Below are positions 37,741 to 47,847 of a stretch of DNA of 64,000 nucleotides, in pieces. This DNA is from Hypericibacter sp049323455 (GTDB lineage Bacteria > Pseudomonadota > Alphaproteobacteria > Dongiales > Dongiaceae): NCBI GenBank assembly GCA_049323455.1, contig JBMONF010000032.1, forward strand, positions 1 to 64,000. Reading direction: 5' to 3'. The translations under genes and the position numbers were made by a program. How positions within the stretch are numbered: position 1 is the stretch's first letter; every line of letters starts with the position of its first letter. The notes beneath the pieces were generated by a model. That model ran no database searches and had not been told where the DNA came from. It saw nothing but the letters and a program-made list of their open reading frames with translations.

Positions 37741-38256
37741 ATGACCTCCGGCTTCTGGCAGCGCATCGATCTGTGGTCGCAGCGGCTCTGGCCGTCCACG
37801 CTCACCCTGCTGCTGATGCTCTTGGGGGCGGTGCCGCTGCCATTGCCGTTCTGGCAGCCGATCAACCCCGATTTCGCCTTGATGGCGGTCTATTATTGGG
37901 CGATCCACCGCCCCACCGCGCTGCCACTGCCCCTCGTGTTCCTGATCGGCATTCTCGCCGATTTCTTCGGCATGGCGCCGCTCGGCGTCGGCACGCTGGT
38001 GCTGGTGCTGACCTATGCGGTCACGCTCTCGCAGCGCCGTCTCTTCATCGGCCAGCCTTTCCTGGTGGTGTGGTGGGGCTACATGATGGTGTCGGGCGCT
38101 GCCATGGCGCTGGCCTGGGCCGTCACCAGCCTGTTGGCAGTCGATCTGGTCGATTCGCGCCCCGCCATCTTCTGCTATCTGGTCGATCTCGGCCTCTACC
38201 CGGGCGTCGCCTACCTGTTCGCCCGGGTGCAGCGCTCTTTGCTCTCCTCGGCTTGA
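37741..38256 (+). CDS. mreD: Rod shape-determining protein MreD
   Basis: A 171-aa inner-membrane protein with about five hydrophobic segments. The pattern PLPFWQPINPDFALMAVYYWAIHRP and FLIGILADFFGMAPLGVGTL (read in two pieces) is typical of MreD, the membrane partner of MreC. The ATG at 37741 gives the normal length; the frame is open upstream into the end of mreC. Spaced 31 bases after mreC and 9 before mrdA. Confidence 0.93.
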   Translation: MTSGFWQRIDLWSQRLWPSTLTLLLMLLGAVPLPLPFWQPINPDFALMAVYYWAIHRPTALPLPLVFLIGILADFFGMAPLGVGTLVLVLTYAVTLSQRRLFIGQPFLVVWWGYMMVSGAAMALAWAVTSLLAVDLVDSRPAIFCYLVDLGLYPGVAYLFARVQRSLLSSA

Positions 38257-38265
38257 TGTCCGGCG

Positions 38266-40176
38266 ATGGCGATGCAGAACAATCAGGAGCTCGTCCGTAC
38301 CTTCTCGCGCCGCGCCGCGCTCTTGGGCGGCGGCCAACTGCTGCTGCTGGGCGCCTTGGCCGGCCGCATGTACTACCTGCAGGTGGTCGAGGCGGATCGC
38401 TATGCGCTGCTGGCCGAGGAGAACCGCATCAATCTGCGCCTGCTGGCGCCGCGCCGAGGCCGCATTCTCGACCGCTTCGGCCTGCCGCTGGCAACCAACG
38501 ATCAGAATTACCGCGTTGTCGTCGTGCCGGAGCAGGCCGAGAATCTGGAAGCGACCATCCGCGCGTTGCACGGCATCGTGCCGATCAGCGACAACGAGCA
38601 CAACCGCATCCTGAACGACGCTGCCAAGAAGCGCGCCTTCGTGCCGGTGACGGTGAAGGAGAATCTCGACTGGCCGGTGGTGGCGCGGATCGAGATCAAC
38701 GCCCCCGATCTTCCGGGCGTGTCGATCGAGGTCGAGCAGAGCCGCAACTATCCTTACGGCGGCATGGCGGCCCATGTGCTGGGCTATGTCGGCGCGGTGT
38801 CGGAGAACGAGCTCACCGGCGATCCGCTGCTCGAGTTGCCGGGCTTTCGCATCGGCAAGAGCGGCATCGAGAAGCAGTACGACCTCGATCTGCGCGGCTC
38901 GGCGGGCAATAGCCAGGTCGAAGTCAATGCCGTCGGCCGCGTCATCCGCGAGCTGTCGCGCGACGAAGGCGTGCCCGGCAAGGACCTCGTCACCACCATC
39001 GATCTGGGCCTGCAAACCTTCGCCCAGCAGCGGCTTTCCGCCGAGCTCAGCGGGGCCGCCGTCTGCATCGACGTGATGACCGGCGAGATCCTGGCGCTGG
39101 CCTCGACCCCGGGCTACGACCCGACCGCCTTCGATCGCGGCCTGACCAGCGCCGAATGGCAGGCGCTGACCACCGACCCCTTGCGGCCGCTCTCGAACAA
39201 GGCGCTCGGCGGCACCTACGCCCCCGGCTCGACCTTCAAGACCGTGGTGACGCTGGCGGCGCTCGAGGCCGGCATCACGCCCGACCATACCGTATTCTGC
39301 CCGGGCTTCATGACGCTGGGCTCGAGCCGCTTCCATTGCTGGAAGAAGGAAGGCCACGGCACGCTCGATATGATCGGCGGCATCAGCCGCTCCTGCGACG
39401 TCTATTTCTACGACCTGGCGCGGCGCATCGGCATCGATCCGATCGCGGCCATGGCGCGGCGCTTCGGCCTCGGCGCGCCGACGGGCATCGACCTGCCGGC
39501 CGAGAAGCCCGGCGTGATCCCCGACAGTAATTGGAAGCGCGCCACCTTCGGCGACATCTGGCATCCGGGCGAATCGCTGGTGGCCGGGATCGGCCAGGGC
39601 TTCATCCTGACCACGCCGCTGCAGCTGGCCGTGCTGGTGGCGCGGCTTGCCTCGGGCGGCTATGCGATCCAGCCCCGGCTCAAACGCGACAAGATGTTCG
39701 AAGGCGAGAGCGGGGCCGCCCTGCGAGAGAACCAGGCGAGCGGCAGCATCCTGCGTCCACCTTTCCCCTCGCTCAATGTGCCGCCCGAGCACTTGGCGGT
39801 CGTGCTCGAGGGCATGAACCAGGTGAGCAACGCACCCGGCGGCACCGCCTACCGCGCGCGTATCGAGACGCCGGGCATGGAGATGGCCGGCAAGACCGGC
39901 ACGTCGCAGGTGCGGCGCATCTCCATGAGCGAGCGCGCCGGCGGCGTGCGCAAGAACGAGGATCTGCCCTGGCCGCAGCGCGACCACGCGCTGTTCATCG
40001 GTTATGCGCCGGTGCAGGCGCCGCGCTATGGCGTGGCGGTGGTGATCGAACATGGCGGCGGCGGCTCCAAGGTGGCGGGGCCCATCGCGCGCGACATCCT
40101 GATCGAGGCTCAGATGCGCGATCCGGCGCGCCGCCGCCCGACCGATCAACTTGCCGATGCGACGAGACCGGCATGA
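38266..40176 (+). CDS. mrdA: Penicillin-binding protein 2 (elongasome transpeptidase)
   Basis: A 636-aa class B penicillin-binding protein that cross-links new peptidoglycan during cell elongation. One N-terminal membrane segment (about 20-40), a pedestal domain (about 55-240), then the transpeptidase domain with the catalytic STFK (Ser in PGSTFKTV, about 323), SCD in SRSCDVYFYDLA (about 378) and KTGTS (about 545). The stop overlaps the rodA start as ATGA, so the transpeptidase and its glycosyltransferase partner are made together. Confidence 0.96.
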   Translation: MAMQNNQELVRTFSRRAALLGGGQLLLLGALAGRMYYLQVVEADRYALLAEENRINLRLLAPRRGRILDRFGLPLATNDQNYRVVVVPEQAENLEATIRALHGIVPISDNEHNRILNDAAKKRAFVPVTVKENLDWPVVARIEINAPDLPGVSIEVEQSRNYPYGGMAAHVLGYVGAVSENELTGDPLLELPGFRIGKSGIEKQYDLDLRGSAGNSQVEVNAVGRVIRELSRDEGVPGKDLVTTIDLGLQTFAQQRLSAELSGAAVCIDVMTGEILALASTPGYDPTAFDRGLTSAEWQALTTDPLRPLSNKALGGTYAPGSTFKTVVTLAALEAGITPDHTVFCPGFMTLGSSRFHCWKKEGHGTLDMIGGISRSCDVYFYDLARRIGIDPIAAMARRFGLGAPTGIDLPAEKPGVIPDSNWKRATFGDIWHPGESLVAGIGQGFILTTPLQLAVLVARLASGGYAIQPRLKRDKMFEGESGAALRENQASGSILRPPFPSLNVPPEHLAVVLEGMNQVSNAPGGTAYRARIETPGMEMAGKTGTSQVRRISMSERAGGVRKNEDLPWPQRDHALFIGYAPVQAPRYGVAVVIEHGGGGSKVAGPIARDILIEAQMRDPARRRPTDQLADATRPA

Positions 40177-41345
40177 TCGGGCCGACCCATTTCCGATCGG
40201 GCCAATTCGGCCGTAACCCGAGCGAACCGCCGATCGGCCAGAAGCTCAAGCAGGTCAGCTGGGGGCTGGTGCTGCTGCTGACCGCCATCGCCGGCGTCGG
40301 GCTCGCCATGCTCTATTCCGCAGGTAACGGCAGCGTCGAGCCCTGGATGTCGCGCCAAGCGGTGCGCCTCGCGGTGGGGCTGGCGCTGATGCTGGCGGTC
40401 GCGCTCAGCGACCTGCGCCTCTGGCTGCGCTGGGCCTACGCCTTCTACGCCTTCGCCTTCCTGCTGCTGATCTATGTGGAGATCGCCGGCGAGATCGGCA
40501 TGGGCGCGCAGCGCTGGATCGACCTGGGGGTGTTCCAGCTGCAGCCTTCCGAGATCATGAAGATCGCGCTCGTGGTCGCGCTCGCACGCTACTTCCATCG
40601 GCTCGATCTCGACGAGATCCGCCGGCCCTTGCCGCTGCTCCCGCCGACCTTGCTGGTGCTGGCCCCTGCGGGCCTGGTGTTGGTCCAACCCGACCTCGGC
40701 ACCGCCGGCATGCTGCTCCTGATCGGCGCGGTGATGTTCTTCGCCGCCGGCGTGCGCTTGTGGAAGTTCGCCGTCGTGGCGGCGGCAGGGCTGGCGGCGG
40801 TGCCGGTCGGCTGGGGCTTCCTGCACGACTATCAGCGCCAGCGCGTGCTGACCTTCCTCAACCCGGAGAGCGACCCGCTCGGTGCCGGCTACCACATCAT
40901 GCAGTCCAAGATCGCCTTCGGCTCCGGCGGCGTGTTCGGCAAGGGCTTTCTGATGGGGACCCAGAGCCATCTCAACTTCCTGCCCGAGCGCCAGACCGAC
41001 TTCATCTTCACCATGCTGGCGGAGGAGTTCGGCATGGTGGGCGGGATCACGCTGCTCTGCCTCTACGGGCTGGTGCTCTTCTACGGCTTCATGATCGCGC
41101 TCAGAAGCCGCAACCAGTTCGGCCGGCTCTTGGCGATCGGCGTCACCTCGAGCCTATTCCTCTACGTCTTCATCAACATGGCGATGGTGATGGGCCTGAT
41201 CCCGGTGGTGGGGGTGCCGCTGCCGCTGATCTCCTATGGCGGCACGTCGATGCTGACGCTGCTGATGGGGTTCGGCCTGGTGCTGGCCGTCAACGTGCAG
41301 CGCGATCTGCGCCTGGGCCAGCACGGTCGCGGCGACGAAGCCTGA
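40173..41345 (+). CDS. rodA: Rod shape-determining protein RodA (SEDS glycosyltransferase)
   Basis: A 390-aa polytopic SEDS protein that polymerises glycan strands in complex with PBP2. About ten membrane segments are visible. Conserved SEDS features are GAQRWIDLGVFQLQPSE (about 112-128), LVQPDLGTA (about 172), and the periplasmic loop with NPESDPLGAGYHIMQSKIA and the C-terminal VGVPLPLISYGGTS. The start codon overlaps mrdA. It closes the elongasome operon. Confidence 0.96.
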   Translation: MIGPTHFRSGQFGRNPSEPPIGQKLKQVSWGLVLLLTAIAGVGLAMLYSAGNGSVEPWMSRQAVRLAVGLALMLAVALSDLRLWLRWAYAFYAFAFLLLIYVEIAGEIGMGAQRWIDLGVFQLQPSEIMKIALVVALARYFHRLDLDEIRRPLPLLPPTLLVLAPAGLVLVQPDLGTAGMLLLIGAVMFFAAGVRLWKFAVVAAAGLAAVPVGWGFLHDYQRQRVLTFLNPESDPLGAGYHIMQSKIAFGSGGVFGKGFLMGTQSHLNFLPERQTDFIFTMLAEEFGMVGGITLLCLYGLVLFYGFMIALRSRNQFGRLLAIGVTSSLFLYVFINMAMVMGLIPVVGVPLPLISYGGTSMLTLLMGFGLVLAVNVQRDLRLGQHGRGDEA

Positions 41346-41380
41346 AGGGCGGCCCCGGAAGGCGGGCGGAACCGCGCTTC

Positions 41381-43219
41381 CTACTTCATCCCCGCCCGCA
41401 GGCGAATGCGCCGGCCTTCCGTCGGTTCGTCGGCGGCCACCGGCTCCGGCCTCTGGGCGGTCGCGAGCTGACGGCGATACATCTGCGCGTAAATGCCCTG
41501 CCGGCGCTTCAGCTCGCTCGAGGATCCTTCCTCGACGACGCGGCCGCGATCGAGAACCACGACGCGGTCGAAGCTGTCGAGCGTGGAGAGCCGGTGCGCG
41601 ATGGCGATCACCGTGCGGCCCTTGAAGAGCCGCACCAGCGCCTCCTGGATCGCCATCTCGGATTCGCTGTCGAGCGCCGAGGTCGCCTCGTCGAGCAGGA
41701 TGATGGGGGCGTCGCGCAGGAAGGCGCGCGCGATCGCGAGGCGCTGACGCTGACCGCCCGAGAGCTTCAGCCCGCGGTCGCCCACGATCGTGTCGAAGCC
41801 CTGCGGCAGACGGTGGATGAACTCGCCGCATTGCGCCAACTCGGCGGCGCGATAGACCTCCGCGTCGGTCGCCTCCGGCTTGCCGTAACGGAGATTCTCG
41901 AGCACGGAGCGGTGGAAGAGCGAGATATCCTGCTGCACCACCGCGATCGACTGACGCAGGCTTTCCTGCGTGACCTGCGATATGTCCTGCTCGTCGATCA
42001 GCACATGGCCGCGCTGCGGATCGTAGTGCCGCTGCAGCAAGGCCAGGATGGTCGACTTGCCGGCGCCGGATCTGCCGGCCAGGCCGACCCGCTCGCCGGC
42101 CGCGATGCGCAGGTTGAAGTCCTGCAACACCGGCTGGCCGTCCGGGTAGGCGAAGTTGACATTCACGAAGGCGACCGAGCCGCCGAGGTTGACCAGCGGC
42201 TTGGCGTTCGGCCGGTCCACCATCTCGTGCGGCAGCCCCAGCACGCGCACGGCCTCGCCCAGCTTGGCGAAGTGCTGGGTCAGATCCACCAGCGCCATGG
42301 CCAGATCGCGCGAGGCGTGAAGCACGGTGAAGCCCAGCGTGGTCGTCAGCACCACGTCGCCGGTGGTGACGAGGCCCCGGCGCCAGAGCTCGACCGACCA
42401 GACCAGGATGCCCGCCGTCACGGCGAAGACCGAGAGCGCATGCAGCAGGCGCAGCCGCTCCAGCGAGCGCAGGCTCTCGCGTTGCGCCGACATCTCGCGC
42501 TCGATTCGGCGTGACAGCCGCTCGTGCTCGCGCCGCGCCATGCCGAAGGAGCGCACCAGGACGATGTTGCTGACGATGTCGGTGAGATCGCCGTTGACGG
42601 CGGCGGCGCGGCCGGCAAAGCGCTCGTGCAGATGGTGCCGCTTGGCGGCGAGGCGGCCGATCGCAAGCCCCAGGCCGGTCACGATGACGAAGAGGAATGC
42701 CGTGATCTGCCAGTCGATCGTGCCCAGCACGGCGATGCTGGCGATCACGGCAGCCAGAGGCGGAACCGTGAACCAGGTGATCGAGCTCTCGATGCTCCAG
42801 GCGGCACTAGCCGCCGTGGTGATGCGCCCGGCCAGCGCGCCAGGGAACCGCTCGGCGAAGTAGCGCGTGCCGTGTCCAGACAAATGATGGAAAAGGTCAA
42901 GCCGCAGATCGCCTGTTACGGCGACGAAGGCGTGGCTCGCGACCCATCCGGCGAGCCGCCACAGCAGATTGTCCCCGGCGACCAGTGCGAGCAGCGCGCC
43001 GACCGCGACGGAGAGGGCGAAATTGTCGGCGCTGCCCGCGCTCAGCACGTCGACCAGGTTCTTGACCGCGTATTGAGAGCCGATGGCGCAGCCCACCGCC
43101 GCCAGCACCGCACCGAGCACGACCAGGTGGCTGCCCAGCCGGCGGCGGACATAGTGCAGCAGAAGGGCGGTTGCGCTCCGCGACAGATAATGCGGTAGAG
43201 GCATCGCGCCTCCGTTCAT
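41381..43219 (-). CDS. ABC transporter, fused membrane and ATPase domains (exporter type)
   Basis: A 612-aa half-transporter of the ABCB/MsbA kind, acting as a dimer in the inner membrane. The membrane domain (about 20-310) has six hydrophobic segments. The ATPase domain (about 345-580) has Walker A GRSGAGKST, Q-loop VVQQDISLF, signature KLSGGQRQR and Walker B IILLDEATSALD with the switch His in AIAHRL. The substrate is unknown; lipids, glycans or drugs are typical for the family. It is convergent with rodA and followed upstream on the same strand by a GT4 glycosyltransferase gene, so a role in exporting a glycoconjugate is possible but not shown. Confidence 0.87.
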   Translation of the reverse strand: MNGGAMPLPHYLSRSATALLLHYVRRRLGSHLVVLGAVLAAVGCAIGSQYAVKNLVDVLSAGSADNFALSVAVGALLALVAGDNLLWRLAGWVASHAFVAVTGDLRLDLFHHLSGHGTRYFAERFPGALAGRITTAASAAWSIESSITWFTVPPLAAVIASIAVLGTIDWQITAFLFVIVTGLGLAIGRLAAKRHHLHERFAGRAAAVNGDLTDIVSNIVLVRSFGMARREHERLSRRIEREMSAQRESLRSLERLRLLHALSVFAVTAGILVWSVELWRRGLVTTGDVVLTTTLGFTVLHASRDLAMALVDLTQHFAKLGEAVRVLGLPHEMVDRPNAKPLVNLGGSVAFVNVNFAYPDGQPVLQDFNLRIAAGERVGLAGRSGAGKSTILALLQRHYDPQRGHVLIDEQDISQVTQESLRQSIAVVQQDISLFHRSVLENLRYGKPEATDAEVYRAAELAQCGEFIHRLPQGFDTIVGDRGLKLSGGQRQRLAIARAFLRDAPIILLDEATSALDSESEMAIQEALVRLFKGRTVIAIAHRLSTLDSFDRVVVLDRGRVVEEGSSSELKRRQGIYAQMYRRQLATAQRPEPVAADEPTEGRRIRLRAGMK

Positions 43220-43313
43220 GCGGGCGACCGGTGATCTGCTTAGTGTGGCGTCGCGTGTGGCGATCCCGGACGTTGCGACCGCCGGCGCCGTTCTTGCAAA
43301 GCAGCCGGCGCGG

Positions 43314-44354
43314 TCATGCCGCTTCCGCCCGGCGCCGGATCAATTGTTTGTAGATGCCGAGATAGTCCATCGCCATGCGGCGCCCGGTGAAGCGTCGCTC
43401 GAAGACACTCCTTATGGTGGCGCGGTCGAGAGTGTGCAGCCGTCTCGTCGCGGCGGTCGCTTCCGCCTCGCTCTGCACGACGAAGCCCGTCACGCCATCG
43501 TCGACCACCTCGGGCACCGAGCCCCTGGCGAAGGCGATGACCGGCGTGCCGCAGGCCATGGCCTCGATCATCGCCAGGCCGAAAGGCTCGCGCCAGGCGA
43601 TCGGGAAGAGGAGTGCCGCCGCGTTGCCCAGGAACTCGCCCTTCTGGGCGTCGCTGATCTCGCCGATATATTCCACATGCGGCTGGCTCAGCAGCGGCTC
43701 GATCTTGTCGGCGAAATACTCCTGATCGACCCGGTCCACTTTGGCCGCGATCTTGAGTTTCATGCCGGCCGCGGCCGCGATCCGGATCGCCGCGTCGGGC
43801 GCCTTCTCGGGCGAGATGCGCCCCAGGAAGGCGAGGTAGCCGCCCTTGCCGCTGCCGGGCGTCAGCAGCCGCTCGGGCAGGCCGTGATGGACCGTGGCGA
43901 TGTAGTTGGCCTGCGGCAGCGGCTCGCGCTGCGCGTTCGAGATCGACACCACCGGCACGTCGGGGAACGTCGCATAGATCTGCTGCAGCTCCGGCAGATC
44001 AAGCCGGCCGTGCAGGGTCGTGACGAACGGCGCGTTCGTGCGCTTGAGGATCGGATAGGCGAAATAGTCGATGTGCACGTGGACGATGTCGAAGACGGCA
44101 GTCTGGCGCGCGATCGTCTCGAGCATAACGAAAAGCGGCGCCATCGGGTCGCGGATGGCGGGGTCGAGGCGAAGCGCCCGGGGCCATACCGCCTCGAGCT
44201 TTGCCGCGGTCACGCTGTCGCCGCTGGCGAACAGCGTGACATCGTGCCCGAGAGCGACGAGTTCGTCGGTCAGATGGGCGACGATGCGTTCGGTGCCGCC
44301 GTAAAGCTTGGGCGGCACGGCCTCCATCAGGGGCGCGACTTGGGCGATCCTCAT
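43314..44354 (-). CDS. Glycosyltransferase family 4
   Basis: A 346-aa GT-B-fold retaining glycosyltransferase. N-terminal acceptor domain begins MRIAQVAPLMEAVPPKLYGG with the GG loop and RIVAHLTDELVALGHDVTLF. The donor domain has LAFLGRISPEKAPD and the EX7E motif in EPFGLAMIEAMACGTPV (about 257-273). The substrate is unknown. Divergent from the debranching-type glucosidase at 44788 across 433 bases that carry a repeated motif, so the two could be co-regulated in carbohydrate metabolism. Confidence 0.87.
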   Translation of the reverse strand: MRIAQVAPLMEAVPPKLYGGTERIVAHLTDELVALGHDVTLFASGDSVTAAKLEAVWPRALRLDPAIRDPMAPLFVMLETIARQTAVFDIVHVHIDYFAYPILKRTNAPFVTTLHGRLDLPELQQIYATFPDVPVVSISNAQREPLPQANYIATVHHGLPERLLTPGSGKGGYLAFLGRISPEKAPDAAIRIAAAAGMKLKIAAKVDRVDQEYFADKIEPLLSQPHVEYIGEISDAQKGEFLGNAAALLFPIAWREPFGLAMIEAMACGTPVIAFARGSVPEVVDDGVTGFVVQSEAEATAATRRLHTLDRATIRSVFERRFTGRRMAMDYLGIYKQLIRRRAEAA

Positions 44355-44462
44355 GGCGCTCCGTGTCCTTTGGGCACTCTCGCTGCGAGAAATGGCGACC
44401 GGTTACGGTGTCCCGGATGCGGACGATCCGTGCCGCCGTGGCGTCCCGATAGACATAGGTCT

Positions 44463-44522
44463 CGACCCTTTGGTCGTGTCGTAACAAAAAAGTGCCGACC
44501 CTCGACCTTGGTCGTAACAAAA
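44463..44522. promoter_or_regulatory. Repeated palindrome-plus-tract motif between divergent sugar genes
   Basis: Two copies of CGACC-spacer-GGTCG (44463-44476 with spacer CTTT; 44503-44514 with spacer TT) are each followed by GTAACAAAA (from 44481 and from 44514). The palindrome centres are 39 bp apart. The arrangement suggests an operator pair for a dimeric regulator controlling the divergent GT4 and debranching genes. The remainder of 44355-44787 shows no gene. Confidence 0.4.
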
Positions 44523-44787
44523 TCGTGGTTGGGCCCGCCCTCGATTGCCGATGTGAAGCGGGACATGGAACAGTCAAGACCAGGGCCGATCGCGCCAGCG
44601 CGGCGAGGATCGCCGACGTCTCGCGTCACGCGAGGACCGGCGTCTGTTCCGGGCGTCTTCCGGCCGGGCGGGCCGCCGAGCTATAACATCCCGTCGCCCC
44701 CGGCGTGGCGGCGCTGCGGGGGCGCCGGCTGCGACAGGACGGACGAAGCTAGCCGGCGGCGCTCAAGGACGAGGGGGCAGAACGGCG

Positions 44788-46947
44788 ATGCCTCATCTCG
44801 CCTCGACTTCGGATAGGGCTGCGGCATCGGGGGATGCCGCCGAGCCGCGCGTGCCCCAACGGTTCTACGCACTCAAGGACGGCGACACCTTCCTGGTCGC
44901 CGACGCCTTCGGCGACATTCGGGGCGAAGGCGACGGGTTCTTCCGCGACGATACGCGCGTGCTGTCGGGCTTGCGTCTGATCCTGGGCGGCCAGCCGCCG
45001 TCGCTCCTCTCCGCCTCCGTCAGCCGCGACAACGTCTTCTTCACCTCGCACATGACCAACAGGCCCTTGCCGCTCTTGGGCGGCAAGGCCGCGCCCGAAG
45101 GCATCATCCATTTCGAGCGCACGCGCTTTCTCGCCGGCGAGCGGCTCTACGAGCGCCTTCGCTGCGTCAATTACGACGACCGCGCCGTGTCTTTCCCGCT
45201 GGCGCTCGAGTTCGCAGCCGATTTCCGGGACATGTTCGAGGTCCGCGGCACGGCGCGCCGGACGCGGGGCCGTCTCTTTCCGCCCGTCGCCGCGGACGGT
45301 GCCATCCTCTTTCGCTACGAAGGGCTCGACGGGGTCGCGCGCGAGACGGTGATCGCCTTCTCCGAGGCGCCGGCGCGCCTGACGCCGGAGCGGGCCGACT
45401 TTCTCCTGACCCTGCCGGCGAGTGGCCGGGCCGAGCTCTATCTGGAGATCGGGCCCGACCGCCAGCCGCAGCCGAGCCGCGCCCGCTTCCGCGCGGCTGG
45501 CGCCCGGGCCCGCCTCGCCATGCGCGCGCGCCGCCGGCGGGGTGCCGTCTTGCGCAGCTCCGGCCGGCTCTTCAACGAATGGCTCGAGAAATCCCGCGCC
45601 GACCTGGCCCTGCTCACGACCGAGCTGCCGACGGGACCTTATCCCTACGCCGGCATTCCCTGGTTCTCGACGCCCTTCGGCCGCGACGCGATCGTCACCG
45701 CGCTGCAGACGCTCTGGCTCGACACGCGGCTCGCCAGGGGCGTGCTCAATTTCCTGGCCCGGCACCAGGCGCAGGAGACCTCGTCTTTCCGAGATTCGGC
45801 GCCGGGCAAGATCGTGCACGAGACGCGCAAAGGCGAGATGACGGCGTTGAGCGAGCTGCCCTTCGGCCGGTACTATGGCGGCGTCGACACCACGCCACTC
45901 TTCGTCATGCTGGCCGGCGCCTATGCCGAGCGCACCGGCGATCTGGCCTTCATCGATGAGCTGTGGCCGGCGCTCGAGGCCGCGATGGGCTGGATCGAGA
46001 GCGCGAGCCGCGCCAACCCCGACGGCTTTCTCGTCTATGAGCGGGGCGAGGAGAGCGGGCTTTCGAACCAGGGCTGGAAAGACAGCGACGGCGCGGTCTT
46101 TCATGCCGACGGACGCATCCCCGAGGGCCCGATCGCGCTCGTCGAGGTGCAGGGTTATGTGTTCGCGGCACTGCGGGCGATGGGGGCGCTGGCCTCCCGG
46201 CGCGGCGACGCGGTCGCGGCGACCACATGGCGAATCCGCGCCGACAGCTTGCGCGCCGGGGTCGAGGAGCGGTTCTGGATAGAGGAGGCCGGGTTCTACG
46301 GGCTTGCCATCGACGGGGAGGGCGCGCTCTGCCGCGCGAAGGCTTCGAACGCGGGGCACTTGCTCTATGTAGGGCTGCCGCCGGCCGATCGGGCGAGGCG
46401 GGTGCGCGATCAGCTTCTCTCCGCCGCCTTCGACAGCGGCTGGGGCCTGCGCACGCTGGCGCCGGGCGAGCCTCACTTCAACCCGATGTCCTATCACAAC
46501 GGCTCGGTCTGGCCGCACGACACGGCGCTCTGCGCCGCCGGCCTCGCGCGCTATGGCGAGCGCAAGGGCGTGGTCCGGCTGCTGGGCGGGATGTTCGAGG
46601 CGGCCGTCCATTTCGGCATGCGGCTGCCGGAGCTCTTCTGCGGCTTCCCGCGGACGCCCGGCGAGCCGCCGATCGCCTATCCGGTCGCCTGCCTGCCACA
46701 GGCCTGGTCGGCGGGCGCCATCTTCATGATGCTGCAGGCTTGCCTGGGCTTGCGCATCGACGGCCGGCACGGCGAGATCCATGTCGACCGGCCGCACCTG
46801 CCGGTCGGCATCGACCATCTCGCCATACGAGGCCTCTCGCTCGGCGACAAGCGCCTGGACCTCGTGTTCCAGCGTATCGGCGAGCGGGTGGTGGTGCTGC
46901 CCGAGACGCGGTCGGAAGATGCTCCGCCCGTGCTGGTGCATGTGTGA
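44788..46947 (+). CDS. Glycogen debranching N-terminal domain protein / amylo-alpha-1,6-glucosidase-like
   Basis: A 719-aa two-domain protein. The N-terminal beta domain (about 25-235) matches the glycogen debranching N-terminal family (LKDGDTFLVADAFGDIRGEGDGFF in parts, and FRDDTRVLSGLRL). The C-terminal (alpha/alpha)6 domain has GIPWFSTPFGRDAI, GRYYGGVDTTPLFV, and SNQGWKDSDGAVFH with probable acidic catalytic residues; NPMSYHNGSVWPHDTA lies near 570. Members remove alpha-1,6-linked glucose or act on trehalose-like or cyclic glucans. No glycogen genes are adjacent, so the substrate is uncertain. Convergent with an ABC ATPase gene across a palindromic repeat. Confidence 0.85.
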   Translation: MPHLASTSDRAAASGDAAEPRVPQRFYALKDGDTFLVADAFGDIRGEGDGFFRDDTRVLSGLRLILGGQPPSLLSASVSRDNVFFTSHMTNRPLPLLGGKAAPEGIIHFERTRFLAGERLYERLRCVNYDDRAVSFPLALEFAADFRDMFEVRGTARRTRGRLFPPVAADGAILFRYEGLDGVARETVIAFSEAPARLTPERADFLLTLPASGRAELYLEIGPDRQPQPSRARFRAAGARARLAMRARRRRGAVLRSSGRLFNEWLEKSRADLALLTTELPTGPYPYAGIPWFSTPFGRDAIVTALQTLWLDTRLARGVLNFLARHQAQETSSFRDSAPGKIVHETRKGEMTALSELPFGRYYGGVDTTPLFVMLAGAYAERTGDLAFIDELWPALEAAMGWIESASRANPDGFLVYERGEESGLSNQGWKDSDGAVFHADGRIPEGPIALVEVQGYVFAALRAMGALASRRGDAVAATTWRIRADSLRAGVEERFWIEEAGFYGLAIDGEGALCRAKASNAGHLLYVGLPPADRARRVRDQLLSAAFDSGWGLRTLAPGEPHFNPMSYHNGSVWPHDTALCAAGLARYGERKGVVRLLGGMFEAAVHFGMRLPELFCGFPRTPGEPPIAYPVACLPQAWSAGAIFMMLQACLGLRIDGRHGEIHVDRPHLPVGIDHLAIRGLSLGDKRLDLVFQRIGERVVVLPETRSEDAPPVLVHV

Positions 46948-46970
46948 GAAGGAGCATACCGGTTCTTCCG

Positions 46971-47056
46971 CCTCGTCCTTCGACAGGCTCAGGACGAGGC
47001 TGCACCCCGTCTTGCAGAGAGCCCTCATGCCGAGCTTGTCGAAGCATGAGGGTTGC
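46971..47056. repeat. Palindromic element pair (CCTTCGACAGGCTCAGG family)
   Basis: Two hairpin units are present: CCTCGTCC-TTCGACAGGCTCA-GGACGAGG and CCCTCATGC-CGAGCTTGTCGA-AGCATGAGGG. They lie between the convergent glucosidase and ATPase genes and probably form stem-loops on both transcripts. This is a common dispersed repeat type in Proteobacteria. Confidence 0.7.
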
Positions 47057-47064
47057 ACGGTGCC

Positions 47065-47808
<744 letters not shown>

Positions 47809-47847
47809 CGCCGACCTGCTCCTCTGGGCTCCCTTGGCGCCGTCCGC

